Positions 1 through 7,840 of a stretch of 64,000 nucleotides of DNA are shown one piece after another. The DNA lies in NCBI RefSeq assembly GCF_036173105.1, contig NZ_CP108053.1:4092001-4156000 (forward strand), in the 5' to 3' direction. The notes under the pieces are model-generated. The model made no database searches. It was not told the origin of the DNA and saw nothing but the letters and a program-made list of their open reading frames with translations. Source of the DNA: Streptomyces sp. NBC_00287 (GTDB taxonomy: Bacteria; Actinomycetota; Actinomycetes; Streptomycetales; Streptomycetaceae). The translations under genes were made by a program, and so were the position numbers. How positions within the stretch are numbered: the stretch's first letter is position 1; every line of letters starts with the position of its first letter.

Positions 1-756
1 GCCGCCACGGAGATCTCCGTCTCCCAGGAGGTCCCGTACACCACGCTCCCGCAGTACTCCATGGTGGGCCGCCTCTTCTACAAGGAGCCCGACGGCTCCG
101 ACCACTCCTGTTCGGCCGCGGTCATCGTCTCGAACAACCGGAACACGCTGTGGACCGCCGGCCACTGTGTCCACCTGGGCGACGGCTCCGGCGACGCCGG
201 CTGGAACGACATGCTGGAGTTCATCCCCGGCTACCGCGACGGCAGTGGCCCCTACGGGTCGTGGACCATCAAGTCGAAGGTCGCCAACAACGAGTGGATG
301 AGCTCCTCCGACTTCGAGGACTCCGACTATGCCGCCGTGGTCCTCAACGACCACCCCACCTGGGGCAAGCTCCAGGACAACGTGGGCGCCTTCGGCTACA
401 CCTTCACCGAGAACCTCACCGACCACGCCGAGATCTTCGCCGCGGGCTACCCCGGTGAGGGCTACAACCGCACCGACCTGCACGCCCAGCGGATGATGTA
501 CTGCTACGGCAACACCGTGGACGCCTTCTCCTGGAACCCGTTGGACGACCGTATGTCGATGGACTGCGACATGGGCCGGGGTGCCTCCGGCGGCCCGATG
601 GTCGAGGGCAAGAACTCCAGTGACCCGCGCATCGTCGGGGCCATCAGCCACCACATGACCGACGACGCGGGCAACCGCACCGACGACGACCTGTTCTCCT
701 CCGAGCACGACTCGAAGGCCGCGAACACGATGAGCGCCGCGAACGCCATCAGCTAG
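1..756 (+). CDS. Secreted trypsin-like (S1/chymotrypsin-fold) serine peptidase, 5' end cut by window edge
   Basis: The frame is open from base 1 through the first internal ATG at 61, so the gene begins outside the window. The visible part is 251 residues. It carries the S1 catalytic set: His in TAGHC, Asp in the DSDYAAVVL stretch and Ser in GASGGPM. Paired cysteines (AAGHC-type loop, YCYG, MDCDMG) suggest an extracytoplasmic enzyme. Proteins of this type in Streptomyces normally have a signal peptide and propeptide, which would lie upstream of the window. The substrate cannot be told. A hairpin follows the stop codon. Confidence 0.85.
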   Translation, partial: AATEISVSQEVPYTTLPQYSMVGRLFYKEPDGSDHSCSAAVIVSNNRNTLWTAGHCVHLGDGSGDAGWNDMLEFIPGYRDGSGPYGSWTIKSKVANNEWMSSSDFEDSDYAAVVLNDHPTWGKLQDNVGAFGYTFTENLTDHAEIFAAGYPGEGYNRTDLHAQRMMYCYGNTVDAFSWNPLDDRMSMDCDMGRGASGGPMVEGKNSSDPRIVGAISHHMTDDAGNRTDDDLFSSEHDSKAANTMSAANAIS

Positions 757-769
757 CCGGTACGGCCGC

Positions 770-797
770 AGGGGTCCGCGGGGCGACGCGGACCCCT
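770..797. terminator. Intrinsic terminator between convergent genes
   Basis: A perfect 10-bp inverted repeat (AGGGGTCCGC / GCGGACCCCT) with an 8-nt loop lies between the end of the serine peptidase gene and the end of the convergent small secreted-protein gene. It probably serves both directions. Confidence 0.65.
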
Positions 798-808
798 CCG
801 GCGCGCGG

Positions 809-1075
809 TCATCCGGGCTGGGCGTGCTTGCCCAGCTCCTCGCCCCACGCGTCGAGGATCTCCTGCGTGGTCATCGCGTCCACATCCGCGGGCAGTTCCT
901 TGCCCGACTTGGCCAGGTCCGCCTGCCACAGCTCGATGTAGTCCGCACGGCTTCTCGGCGGCTCGTTCTGTACGGACACGGAGGTGTCCTCGACGAAGGC
1001 GGCGTACGCGGCGGCGCCCGCTCCCGCGCACACAACTGCCAACGCCACAGCGGCTATCAGGGGTTTCTTGGTCAC
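809..1075 (-). CDS. Small secreted or membrane-anchored hypothetical protein
   Basis: An 88-residue protein. It starts MTKKPLIAAVALAVVCAGAG, a short basic stretch followed by a hydrophobic helix, so it is either exported or held in the membrane by its N-terminus with the rest outside. The remaining ~60 residues are acidic and probably helical (RADYIELWQADLAKSGKELP). I do not recognise a family. The reading frame has the expected Streptomyces codon use, and its end faces the hairpin shared with the upstream peptidase, both of which favour a real gene. Confidence 0.6.
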   Translation of the reverse strand: MTKKPLIAAVALAVVCAGAGAAAYAAFVEDTSVSVQNEPPRSRADYIELWQADLAKSGKELPADVDAMTTQEILDAWGEELGKHAQPG

Positions 1076-1210
1076 ACGGGCAGGTTATCGACCCGACCGG
1101 ATGCGGAGGTGTCCCTTCCGGATCACGGTTGTCCGGGAGTCGTGGAGGAATCGCGGACGACCACCCGTTGTTGCAGCCACTGTCGCAGGCAAACGGAAGG
1201 ACGGACGGGC

Positions 1211-2389
1211 GTGGACGTGAACGGCACAGTGGCCGAGGGCTTCGAGCCGGTCGGGGAGGCGTTCGCGCGGAACTTCGAGACGCTCGGGGACCGGGGCGCG
1301 GCGGTCGCCGTGTACCGGGACGGCCGCAAGGTGGTCGACCTGTGGGCCGGCACCAAGGATGTCGACGGCACGGACCTGTGGCAGCGCGGCACCGCGCAGG
1401 TCGTGCGCTCGGCGACCAAGGGCGTCGCCGCCGCCGTACCCCTGCTGCTGCGGCAACGTGGGCTGCTGGACCTGGACGCGCCGGTGGGTGAGTACTGGCC
1501 GGAGTTCAAGGAGCGCGGCAAGGAGCGGGTGCTGGTCCGGCAGGTGCTGAACCACCGGGCCGGGCTGCCGGTGCTCGACCGGCCGCTCACCCCCGAAGAA
1601 GCGCTCGACCCGGCCAAGGGTCCCGAGGCGGTCGCCGCGCAGGCCCCGGCGTGGCAGCCGGGGAGCGCACACGGCTATCACGCGCTGACCTACGGCTGGA
1701 TGCTGGACGAGCTGGTACGCCGGGTGACGGGGCAGGGCGCCGGCGCGTGGATCGCCGACGAGATCGCCGGGCCGTTGGGCGCCGACTTCTGGCTGGGGCT
1801 GCCCGCCGAGGAGGAGGCCGGGGGGCGCGCGGGGCGCGTCGGCCGTATCGAGGGCCCCGAGCCCGCCCCCGGGGCGGTCTTGCGCGCCCGTCCCAAGCGT
1901 TCGGTCACCGAGGCCTACGCGGACCCGGACTCCCTCACGCGCCGGGCCTTCGCCGCGATCACTCCCTTCCCGGACCAGAACGACCCGGCGTACCGGGCGA
2001 CGGCGCTGCCCGCCACCAACGGCATCGCCACGGCCGACGGGCTCGCCCGCGTCTACGCGGCGCTGATCGGGGAGGTCGACGGCGTCCGCCTTTTCGACGG
2101 GACCACGGGGGCGCTCGCCCGCGCGGAGGAATCAGCCGGTCCGGACCGCGTCCTGGTCGTGAACACCCGCTTCGGCCTCGGCTTCATGCTGCACGGCAGC
2201 GCGTCCCCGTTCCTCTCCCCCGACTCCTTCGGCCACCCCGGCCGCGGCGGCTCCCTGGGCTTCGCCGACCCTGCCTCGGGCATCGCCTTCGGCTACGTCA
2301 CCAACGGCTTCCGCAAGACGGTCACAGCGGACCCCCGCGCCCAGGCACTGGTCCGCGCGGTACGGGAGTCACTCACTCGGGGCGCGTAA
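1211..2389 (+). CDS. Serine hydrolase of the class C beta-lactamase / family VIII esterase fold
   Basis: A 392-residue protein. The SxxK nucleophile motif is SATK (about residue 59), followed by RQVLNHRAGLPVLDRP, which is typical of EstB/LACTB-type hydrolases. A Tyr in the YHALTYGWM stretch is the likely second catalytic residue, and GHPGRGGSLGFAD near the C-terminus is the third-motif region. There is no signal peptide, so a cytoplasmic esterase or peptidase is more likely than a secreted antibiotic-inactivating lactamase. I chose GTG 1211, with GGAAGG about 10 nt upstream. GTG 1217 is an alternative, and the open frame further upstream has no family similarity. The natural substrate is unknown. 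Confidence 0.8.
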   Translation: MDVNGTVAEGFEPVGEAFARNFETLGDRGAAVAVYRDGRKVVDLWAGTKDVDGTDLWQRGTAQVVRSATKGVAAAVPLLLRQRGLLDLDAPVGEYWPEFKERGKERVLVRQVLNHRAGLPVLDRPLTPEEALDPAKGPEAVAAQAPAWQPGSAHGYHALTYGWMLDELVRRVTGQGAGAWIADEIAGPLGADFWLGLPAEEEAGGRAGRVGRIEGPEPAPGAVLRARPKRSVTEAYADPDSLTRRAFAAITPFPDQNDPAYRATALPATNGIATADGLARVYAALIGEVDGVRLFDGTTGALARAEESAGPDRVLVVNTRFGLGFMLHGSASPFLSPDSFGHPGRGGSLGFADPASGIAFGYVTNGFRKTVTADPRAQALVRAVRESLTRGA

Positions 2390-2444
2390 CCGCGCGGACG
2401 GCACACGCCGGGCGCGCGAGCCTGCCCGCGCGCCCCGCGTCCTC

Positions 2445-2729
2445 TCACACATGAATCGGATGCGAAGTTCGCCCCGAAACCGCGTCGATCTCCTCATGCG
2501 CCTTCGTCAGAAGCTGCATGGCGAGTTCGTTCAGGGCGCGTGCCCCCGCTATCTCCTCACCGACCCGTGGCTGATTCGCGTCGGTGTGGTGGCGGCTTGC
2601 GTGGCCCTGGGCGCGTACCTCGGAGCCGTCGGGCAGGCGTACCAGCGCGGCCGCGCGCGTGTGCGTGTCGTCCTCGCTGAACTCCATGTCGACGTGCCAT
2701 CCCACTGCGGTGTGCATCATGACGTTCAC
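2445..2729 (-). CDS. DUF1876 domain protein
   Basis: A 94-residue protein that matches the small actinobacterial DUF1876 family in length and layout: an N-terminal strand HVDMEFSEDDTHTRAAALV, a LPDGSEVRAQGHASRH core, and a C-terminal helix GEEIAGARALNELAMQLL. The function of the family is not established. It is transcribed away from the RidA gene and shares the 2730-2826 intergenic space with it. Confidence 0.8.
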   Translation of the reverse strand: MNVMMHTAVGWHVDMEFSEDDTHTRAAALVRLPDGSEVRAQGHASRHHTDANQPRVGEEIAGARALNELAMQLLTKAHEEIDAVSGRTSHPIHV

Positions 2730-2826
2730 CTCCGGAATACTTGCTTCCAGGGTGCTCCTTCAGCCACGTTCCACACCACCGCAGCGACACGGAATGCGCG
2801 GTGGGTTCCGGCGCGTTGAGTGGATC

Positions 2827-3246
2827 ATGACGTCTGACGAGCGCACGATCACCAACCCGGCCACGCTCCACGACCCCACGCCCCTCGGTTACAGCCACGC
2901 CGTCTCCGCCCCCGGCGAGATCGTTCACATCGCCGGCCAGTACGCCTCCGACTCCTCCGGCGCCCCCGTGCCCGGCGACTTCGCCACCCAGGTCGAGCTG
3001 GCCTTCGACCGGCTGCAGTCGGCGCTGGCGGGGGTGGGCCTCGGATATGAACACGTAGTGCGGCTCGGCACGTTCATCGTCGACCACGACCCGAGCAAGC
3101 TGAAGGTGCTCGGCAAGGCCATGCAGGCCCGTTTCGGCAACCGGCTCCCCGCCCAGACCCTGGCCGGAGTCGCCGCCCTGGGCCTGCCGGGGATGCTCTT
3201 CGAGGTCGACGCGGTGGCCGTGCGGCCCGCAGGCACCGATTCCTGA
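2827..3246 (+). CDS. RidA family (YjgF/YER057c/UK114) protein
   Basis: A 139-residue protein of normal family length. Family members hydrolyse reactive enamine/imine intermediates from PLP enzymes such as threonine dehydratase, acting as cytoplasmic trimers. Visible signs are GYSHAVSAPGEIVHIAGQYA at the N-terminus, the Q..LAFDRLQSALAGVG helix, and the PAQTLAGVAALGLPGMLFEVDAVAV C-terminal block. The arginine position typical of canonical RidA near the C-terminus is not clear by eye, so this may be a Rid subfamily other than RidA proper. ATG 2827 was chosen because the protein there begins as the family does. Confidence 0.8.
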   Translation: MTSDERTITNPATLHDPTPLGYSHAVSAPGEIVHIAGQYASDSSGAPVPGDFATQVELAFDRLQSALAGVGLGYEHVVRLGTFIVDHDPSKLKVLGKAMQARFGNRLPAQTLAGVAALGLPGMLFEVDAVAVRPAGTDS

Positions 3247-3267
3247 CCCGCCTGCCGGCACCGGCTT

Positions 3268-4113
3268 CTAACCAGCCCGCAGCATCAACCCGATCCCCAC
3301 CACCAGCAACACCGCCGCCACCATCCGCGGCGCCCCGAACCTCTCCTTGAAGAACACGGCGCCGATCGCCGCCCCGACGATGATGGAGGACTCCCTCAGG
3401 GCGGCGATCGGCGCCAGTTCCGCGCGTGTCTGCGCCCACAGGACGAGGGCGTAGGCCGACACGGACAGCGCGGCGCCGAGCAGACCGACCGCGGCGAACG
3501 GCCGTAGGACCGCGGCCGTCCCGCCCCGCCAGCGGTACAGCGCGTACGCCGGGAGCACCGTCCCCTGCACCGCCATCAACCAGGCGATATAGCCGAGGGA
3601 GGAGCCGGAGGCGCGTACGCCCAGGCCGTCGACGACCGTGTACGCCGCGATGGTCAGGCCGGTCGCGAGGGCCGCGCCGATCGCCGCCCAGTTCGGCCGG
3701 TGTCCGCGCAGACCCCACAGGGCCACGCCGGTCAGCCCGGCGCACGAGACGGCGATACCGGTGGCCGCCCAGCCGTCCGGCACCTCATGGGCGAAGAGCG
3801 CGGCGAGGAGCGTGACGACCAGGGGCGCGGTGCCACGGGCGATCGGATAGGCCTGCCCGAAGTCACCGAGCCGGAAGGACTTCATCAGCAGGGCGTAGTA
3901 GGCGATGTGGATCACCGCGGAGGCGATCAGATACGGCCAGGCCCCGGCCGCCGGGGCAGCCGTGAACGGCACCGCCGCAAGGCCGATCACCATCCCGCCG
4001 CCCGAGATCAGGGCGAACCCGACGAGCTTGTCGGGGATGTGGTGGGCGAGGGCGTTCCAACTGGCGTGGGTGACCGCGGCGAGCAGGACGGCCGTGGCGA
4101 CCAGCGGCGTCAC
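3268..4113 (-). CDS. EamA/DMT family transporter
   Basis: A 281-residue inner-membrane protein with about ten hydrophobic segments in two repeated halves, as in the drug/metabolite transporter superfamily. The second half carries the EamA-like sequence LRESSIIVGAAIGAVFFKER. These proteins usually export amino acids or small metabolites, but the substrate cannot be read here. The start is GTG 4113, overlapping the stop of the upstream YbaK gene (GTGA). The two genes are therefore translationally coupled. Confidence 0.85.
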   Translation of the reverse strand: MTPLVATAVLLAAVTHASWNALAHHIPDKLVGFALISGGGMVIGLAAVPFTAAPAAGAWPYLIASAVIHIAYYALLMKSFRLGDFGQAYPIARGTAPLVVTLLAALFAHEVPDGWAATGIAVSCAGLTGVALWGLRGHRPNWAAIGAALATGLTIAAYTVVDGLGVRASGSSLGYIAWLMAVQGTVLPAYALYRWRGGTAAVLRPFAAVGLLGAALSVSAYALVLWAQTRAELAPIAALRESSIIVGAAIGAVFFKERFGAPRMVAAVLLVVGIGLMLRAG

Positions 4114-4628
4114 GCGGTGCGCTCGCGCACGTCCACCAGGGTGCCGCCGGCGTGGGCGATCAGGGTCTTGGGCTCCATGGGGAAGACGGTGTACGGCGTA
4201 CCGGCGGCGGCCCAGACGATCTCGTGATCGAGCAGCGAACGGTCGGCGAGGACACGTGTGCGCGTGCGGTGCCCGAAGGGGGGCACACCGCCGATGGCGT
4301 ACCCGGTGGTCTCCCGTACGACATCCGCCTTCGGCCGGGTGACCTTCTCGGCGCCGAGTTCCCGGCGCACCAGCTCCATGTCGACGCGGGAGGCCCCGTC
4401 CATCAGGACGAGCACCGGCACACCGTCGGCGGCGAAGATCAGGGACTTGCAGATCTGGCTCAGCTCGCACCCGATCGCGGCGGCCGCCTCGGCGGCGGTC
4501 CTGGTGGCCTCCGGAAAGCGCCGGACCTGTGCCTCGATCGCGCCGAGCCCCAACTCGTCGAGGGCGGCGGCGAAACGGGGGTGGGCTCCTGAACCGGCGG
4601 CAGAAGCTGATGCATCGGCAGACGTCAT
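4110..4628 (-). CDS. YbaK/EbsC (aminoacyl-tRNA deacylase) family protein
   Basis: A 172-residue protein with the YbaK/ProX fold signature. The segment GCELSQICKSLIFAADGVPVLVLMDGASRVD carries the conserved Lys, and GYAIGGVPPFGH is the substrate-loop motif. Family members hydrolyse mischarged tRNAs, for example Cys-tRNAPro. Which mischarged tRNA this one edits is not visible. ATG 4628 is preferred over an upstream ATG because the family begins around ..HPRFAAALDELGL. It forms a two-gene operon with the EamA transporter. Confidence 0.8.
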   Translation of the reverse strand: MTSADASASAAGSGAHPRFAAALDELGLGAIEAQVRRFPEATRTAAEAAAAIGCELSQICKSLIFAADGVPVLVLMDGASRVDMELVRRELGAEKVTRPKADVVRETTGYAIGGVPPFGHRTRTRVLADRSLLDHEIVWAAAGTPYTVFPMEPKTLIAHAGGTLVDVRERTA

Positions 4629-4688
4629 GCACGGCACGCTAGCGGTGCGTGTACGGCACATGCGACCGGATTGAACGGCACATGAGGA

Positions 4689-4732
4689 AGCCGGTGAGGG
4701 CACCACCGTCCCCACAGGGACCCTCACCGGCT
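4689..4732 (-). terminator. Hairpin downstream of the MMPL transporter gene
   Basis: A perfect 12-bp inverted repeat, AGCCGGTGAGGG / CCCTCACCGGCT, with a 20-nt loop that itself can form a small GTCC/GGAC stem. It lies 23 nt past the stop of the MMPL gene on the minus strand and upstream of the YbaK start, so it should separate the two transcription units. Confidence 0.65.
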
Positions 4733-4754
4733 GGTCTCACTCAGAAGCGGTACG

Positions 4755-6977
4755 TCAGGCGCGTACCAGCTCCTTGTCCTCGTCGTCCTCGGACGCCCGC
4801 GCCTCGGACGCCCGCTGCAGGCCCTCGCCCTCGACATCGACGTTCGGCAGCACGCGGTCCAGCCACTTCGGCAGCCACCAGGCCCGCTTGCCGAGCAGGG
4901 CCAGCACCGCCGGGACGATCGCCATACGGACCACGAAGGCGTCGAAGAAGACCGCGATGGCGAGGCCGAAGCCGATCATCTTGACCATCGACTCGGAGGA
5001 GCCGATGAAGCCGGCGAAGACGGCCATCATGATCACAGCGGCCGCTGTAACCACCCTCGCGCCGTGCTTGAACCCGGTCACGACTGCCTGGCTGGGCTTC
5101 TCGCCGTGGACGTACGCCTCGCGCATCCGGGTCACGAGGAACACCTCGTAGTCCATCGCGAGACCGAAGACCACGCCGACCATGAAGATCGGCATCATCG
5201 ACATGATCGGGCCGGTCTCCTCGACGCCCATGAGGCCGGACAGCCAGCCCCACTGGAAGACCGCGACGACGGCGCCCAGCGCGGCGAGCACGCTCAGCAG
5301 GAAGCCGAGAGCCGCCTTCAGCGGGACCAGGATCGAGCGGAACACCGCGATCAGCAGGAGGAAGGCGAGGCCCACCACGAGCGCGAGATACGGGATCAGC
5401 GCGTCGTTCATCTTCTGCGAGAAGTCGATGTTCATCGCCGTGGTGCCGCTGACCAGCACCTCGGTGTCCGTGTCGGCCTTGATGCCGGCGCCGGTGTCCC
5501 GGATCGCGTGGACCAGGTCCTCGGTCTGGGTCGAGGAGGGCTTGGAGTCGGGGACCACGGTGATGGTGAAGGTGTCCCCGGCCTTGTTGAACGTCGCCGG
5601 CATGACCGATACGACGCCGTCCAGGCCCTTGATCTCGTCGGCCACCTCGGTGGCGGCGGCCTTCGGGTCGGCGCTGCCCTTGGCGTCGCCGACGATCATC
5701 AGCGGTCCGTTGAAGCCGGGGCCGAAGCCGTCGGAGAGCAGGTCGTAGGCGCGGCGCTGGGTGGTGGAGGTCGGCTGCGAACCGTCGTCGGGCAGGCCCA
5801 GCTCCAGGGAGGCGACCGGGACCGCGGCGGCGCCGAGGCCGATCACGCCGAACAGCAGGACGGCGACCGGGCGGCGGACCACGAAGCTGGCCCAGCGGGT
5901 GCCCATGTTGGGCTTGGCCTTCTCGGCGCCCTCGGCCTTCTTACGACCGAACAGCTTGCTCTTGGAGCCCGCCGGCTGCACCTTGCGGCCCGCGTAACCG
6001 AGCAGCGCCGGGATCATCGTCAGGGCGATCAGAACCGCGATCACGACCGTGCCGGCCGCGGCGATACCCATCTTCGTCAGCATCGGGATGTTGACGACCG
6101 ACAGGCCCACCAGCGCGATGACGACGGTGAGACCGGCGAAGACCACCGCGGAGCCGGCCGTTCCGGTGGCGCGGCCGATGGCTTCCTCGCGGTCCCGGCC
6201 CTCGGCCAGTTCGGCGCGGTAGCGGGAGACGATGAACAGCGCGTAGTCGATGCCGACGGCGAGGCCGATCATCATGGCCAGCGTGGAGGTGGTGGAGCCG
6301 AGGTCCAGCGCGTTGGCGAGGGCGGTGATCGTGGAGACGCCGATGCCCACACCGATGAGCGCCGTCAGCAGCGGCAGTCCGGCCGCGACCAGCGAGCCCA
6401 GGGTGATGACCAGGACGACGGCGGCGACCGCGATACCGATGATCTCGGTGGATCCGGTCTCGGGCGTGGCCTGGAGCGCGTCACCGCCGATCTCGACGGT
6501 CAGCCCGCTCTCGCGTGCCTCGTCGGCGGCGTGCTCCAGGGCCTCCTTGGAGGCGTCCTCGAGCTCCATGCCGGAGACCTCGTAGCGGACCTGGGCGTAG
6601 CCGACGGAGCCGTCCTCGGAGACCGACTTGGTCTGGAACGGGTCGGTGACCGAGACGACCTCGGAGCCGGTGCCCAGTTCCTTGACGGCCTGCTCGACGG
6701 CGGCCTTGTTGTCGGCGTCCGCGAGCTTCTGCCCGTCCGGCGCCTCGAAGACGACACGGGCGGTCGCTCCGTCGGCACTCGAACCGGGGAATCGTTCCTC
6801 CAGCAGATCGAAGGCCTTCTGGGCCTCGGTGCCGGGGATGGAGAAGGAAGAGTTGCCCGCGGCGGGCGCGGAGGCGGCGCCGACGCCCGCGAGCGTCAGC
6901 AGGGCCACCCAGATGAGGGCGACGAAGTGCCGTCGGCGGAAGGCGAGTCGGCCGAGCCGATAGAGGAACGTGGCCAC
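4755..6977 (-). CDS. MMPL/RND family transporter
   Basis: A 740-residue membrane protein with the two-halves layout of the MMPL family: one N-terminal transmembrane helix, a large extracytoplasmic loop (about 50-180), five or six helices, then a second loop and helix bundle. Both halves carry the proton-relay type motif GxxxDY: GLAVGIDYALFIVSRYRAEL in the first and GLAMDYEVFLVTRMREAY in the second. Family members export lipids, polyketides or antibiotics using the proton gradient. The next gene upstream encodes a TetR regulator on the same strand, so this is probably a TetR-controlled efflux unit. The C-terminus ends in an acidic tail (EDDEDKEL). The cargo is unknown. Confidence 0.9.
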   Translation of the reverse strand: MATFLYRLGRLAFRRRHFVALIWVALLTLAGVGAASAPAAGNSSFSIPGTEAQKAFDLLEERFPGSSADGATARVVFEAPDGQKLADADNKAAVEQAVKELGTGSEVVSVTDPFQTKSVSEDGSVGYAQVRYEVSGMELEDASKEALEHAADEARESGLTVEIGGDALQATPETGSTEIIGIAVAAVVLVITLGSLVAAGLPLLTALIGVGIGVSTITALANALDLGSTTSTLAMMIGLAVGIDYALFIVSRYRAELAEGRDREEAIGRATGTAGSAVVFAGLTVVIALVGLSVVNIPMLTKMGIAAAGTVVIAVLIALTMIPALLGYAGRKVQPAGSKSKLFGRKKAEGAEKAKPNMGTRWASFVVRRPVAVLLFGVIGLGAAAVPVASLELGLPDDGSQPTSTTQRRAYDLLSDGFGPGFNGPLMIVGDAKGSADPKAAATEVADEIKGLDGVVSVMPATFNKAGDTFTITVVPDSKPSSTQTEDLVHAIRDTGAGIKADTDTEVLVSGTTAMNIDFSQKMNDALIPYLALVVGLAFLLLIAVFRSILVPLKAALGFLLSVLAALGAVVAVFQWGWLSGLMGVEETGPIMSMMPIFMVGVVFGLAMDYEVFLVTRMREAYVHGEKPSQAVVTGFKHGARVVTAAAVIMMAVFAGFIGSSESMVKMIGFGLAIAVFFDAFVVRMAIVPAVLALLGKRAWWLPKWLDRVLPNVDVEGEGLQRASEARASEDDEDKELVRA

Positions 6978-7082
6978 GGAGGCGTACTCCCGGTCATGTC
7001 GTGGGGGTGGTTCAGGGCAGGGTGGATCAGCCCGGCGACGTGAGCGGTGACGTCAGGTGGAGTGGGCTTGCTGGGGACTTGT

Positions 7083-7685
7083 TCAGCTGAGAGGAGCGCC
7101 GAAGGCGGGGAGGACCACGGCGTCGATGTACGAAAGGAGGAAGGCCTGGGTCGGCGGCTGATCCTCGATCAGCCCCCGGGTGACGAACGCGCCGATCATC
7201 ATGTGCACCACGTAGTCGAGCGCGGGGCAGTCCTCGCGGATCTCACCCCGGTCGACCGCGCGCTGCAGCACACGACGGAACTCCGCCATCTCCGGCTCGA
7301 TGAGCTGTTCCCGGAACTCCCGCAGGAGATCGGGGTTGTGATGGACCGCCATGGCCAGACCCCGCATCAGCGCGGCGTTCTGTTCCAACTGGCAGTCGTC
7401 CGTGTGCTCCATGTGGGCGTGCAGGTCGCCCCGGAGCGTCCCGGTGTCGGCGTCGGAGAAGTCACCCCCGGGCTTGGTGGCCCGGATCGCCTTGACGACG
7501 AGCTGCGGCTTGCCGCCCCACTGGCGGTAGAGCGTGGCCTTGCTGGACTTGGTGCGCGCGGCGACCGCGTCCATGGTCAGGGCGTCGTAGCCGACCTCGC
7601 GGAGCAGATCGAGCACGGCCTCGTACAGCTCGGCCTCACGCTCGGGCGTGATCCGGCTGCGGCGCACCGTTGCTGCCTCGGCCAT
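7083..7685 (-). CDS. TetR/AcrR family repressor
   Basis: A 200-residue protein with a TetR helix-turn-helix at about residues 15-60 (YDALTMDAVAARTKSSKATL, followed by YRQWGGKPQLV). The C-terminal two-thirds is the ligand-binding, dimerising part and is not diagnostic. It lies upstream of and on the same strand as the MMPL transporter gene, with about 105 nt between them, and should control that transporter and itself. Two TTTCGTAC-containing dyads occur in the promoter space to its right. Confidence 0.88.
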   Translation of the reverse strand: MAEAATVRRSRITPEREAELYEAVLDLLREVGYDALTMDAVAARTKSSKATLYRQWGGKPQLVVKAIRATKPGGDFSDADTGTLRGDLHAHMEHTDDCQLEQNAALMRGLAMAVHHNPDLLREFREQLIEPEMAEFRRVLQRAVDRGEIREDCPALDYVVHMMIGAFVTRGLIEDQPPTQAFLLSYIDAVVLPAFGAPLS

Positions 7686-7715
7686 GAGTCACACCACCTT
7701 CCCTGCGAACGACAC

Positions 7716-7769
7716 GGTTTCGTACAGAACGAATGTAGCGCAGGGGTCAGCGAAACGAAACCGTTTCGT
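7716..7769. promoter_or_regulatory. Probable TetR operator pair
   Basis: Two related sites sit in the 155-nt space between the divergent TetR and S41 genes. One is GGTTTCGTACAGAACGAA (TTCGT/ACGAA arms). The other, 7755-7769, is a perfect 7-bp dyad, ACGAAAC-C-GTTTCGT. Both contain TTTCGTAC. Size and position fit TetR autoregulation, and the second site could also affect the divergent S41 peptidase gene. Confidence 0.5.
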
Positions 7770-7840
7770 ACGTGGCCTCGGTCACGTCGTCCTCTTTCTC
7801 ACGAGTTGCCCGGGCCCATCGACAGGAAAAGCATGAGGAG

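Noticed and set aside
1211..2389. Secreted class C beta-lactamase
   Set aside because: No signal peptide is visible, and the motif pattern is that of EstB-type hydrolases.
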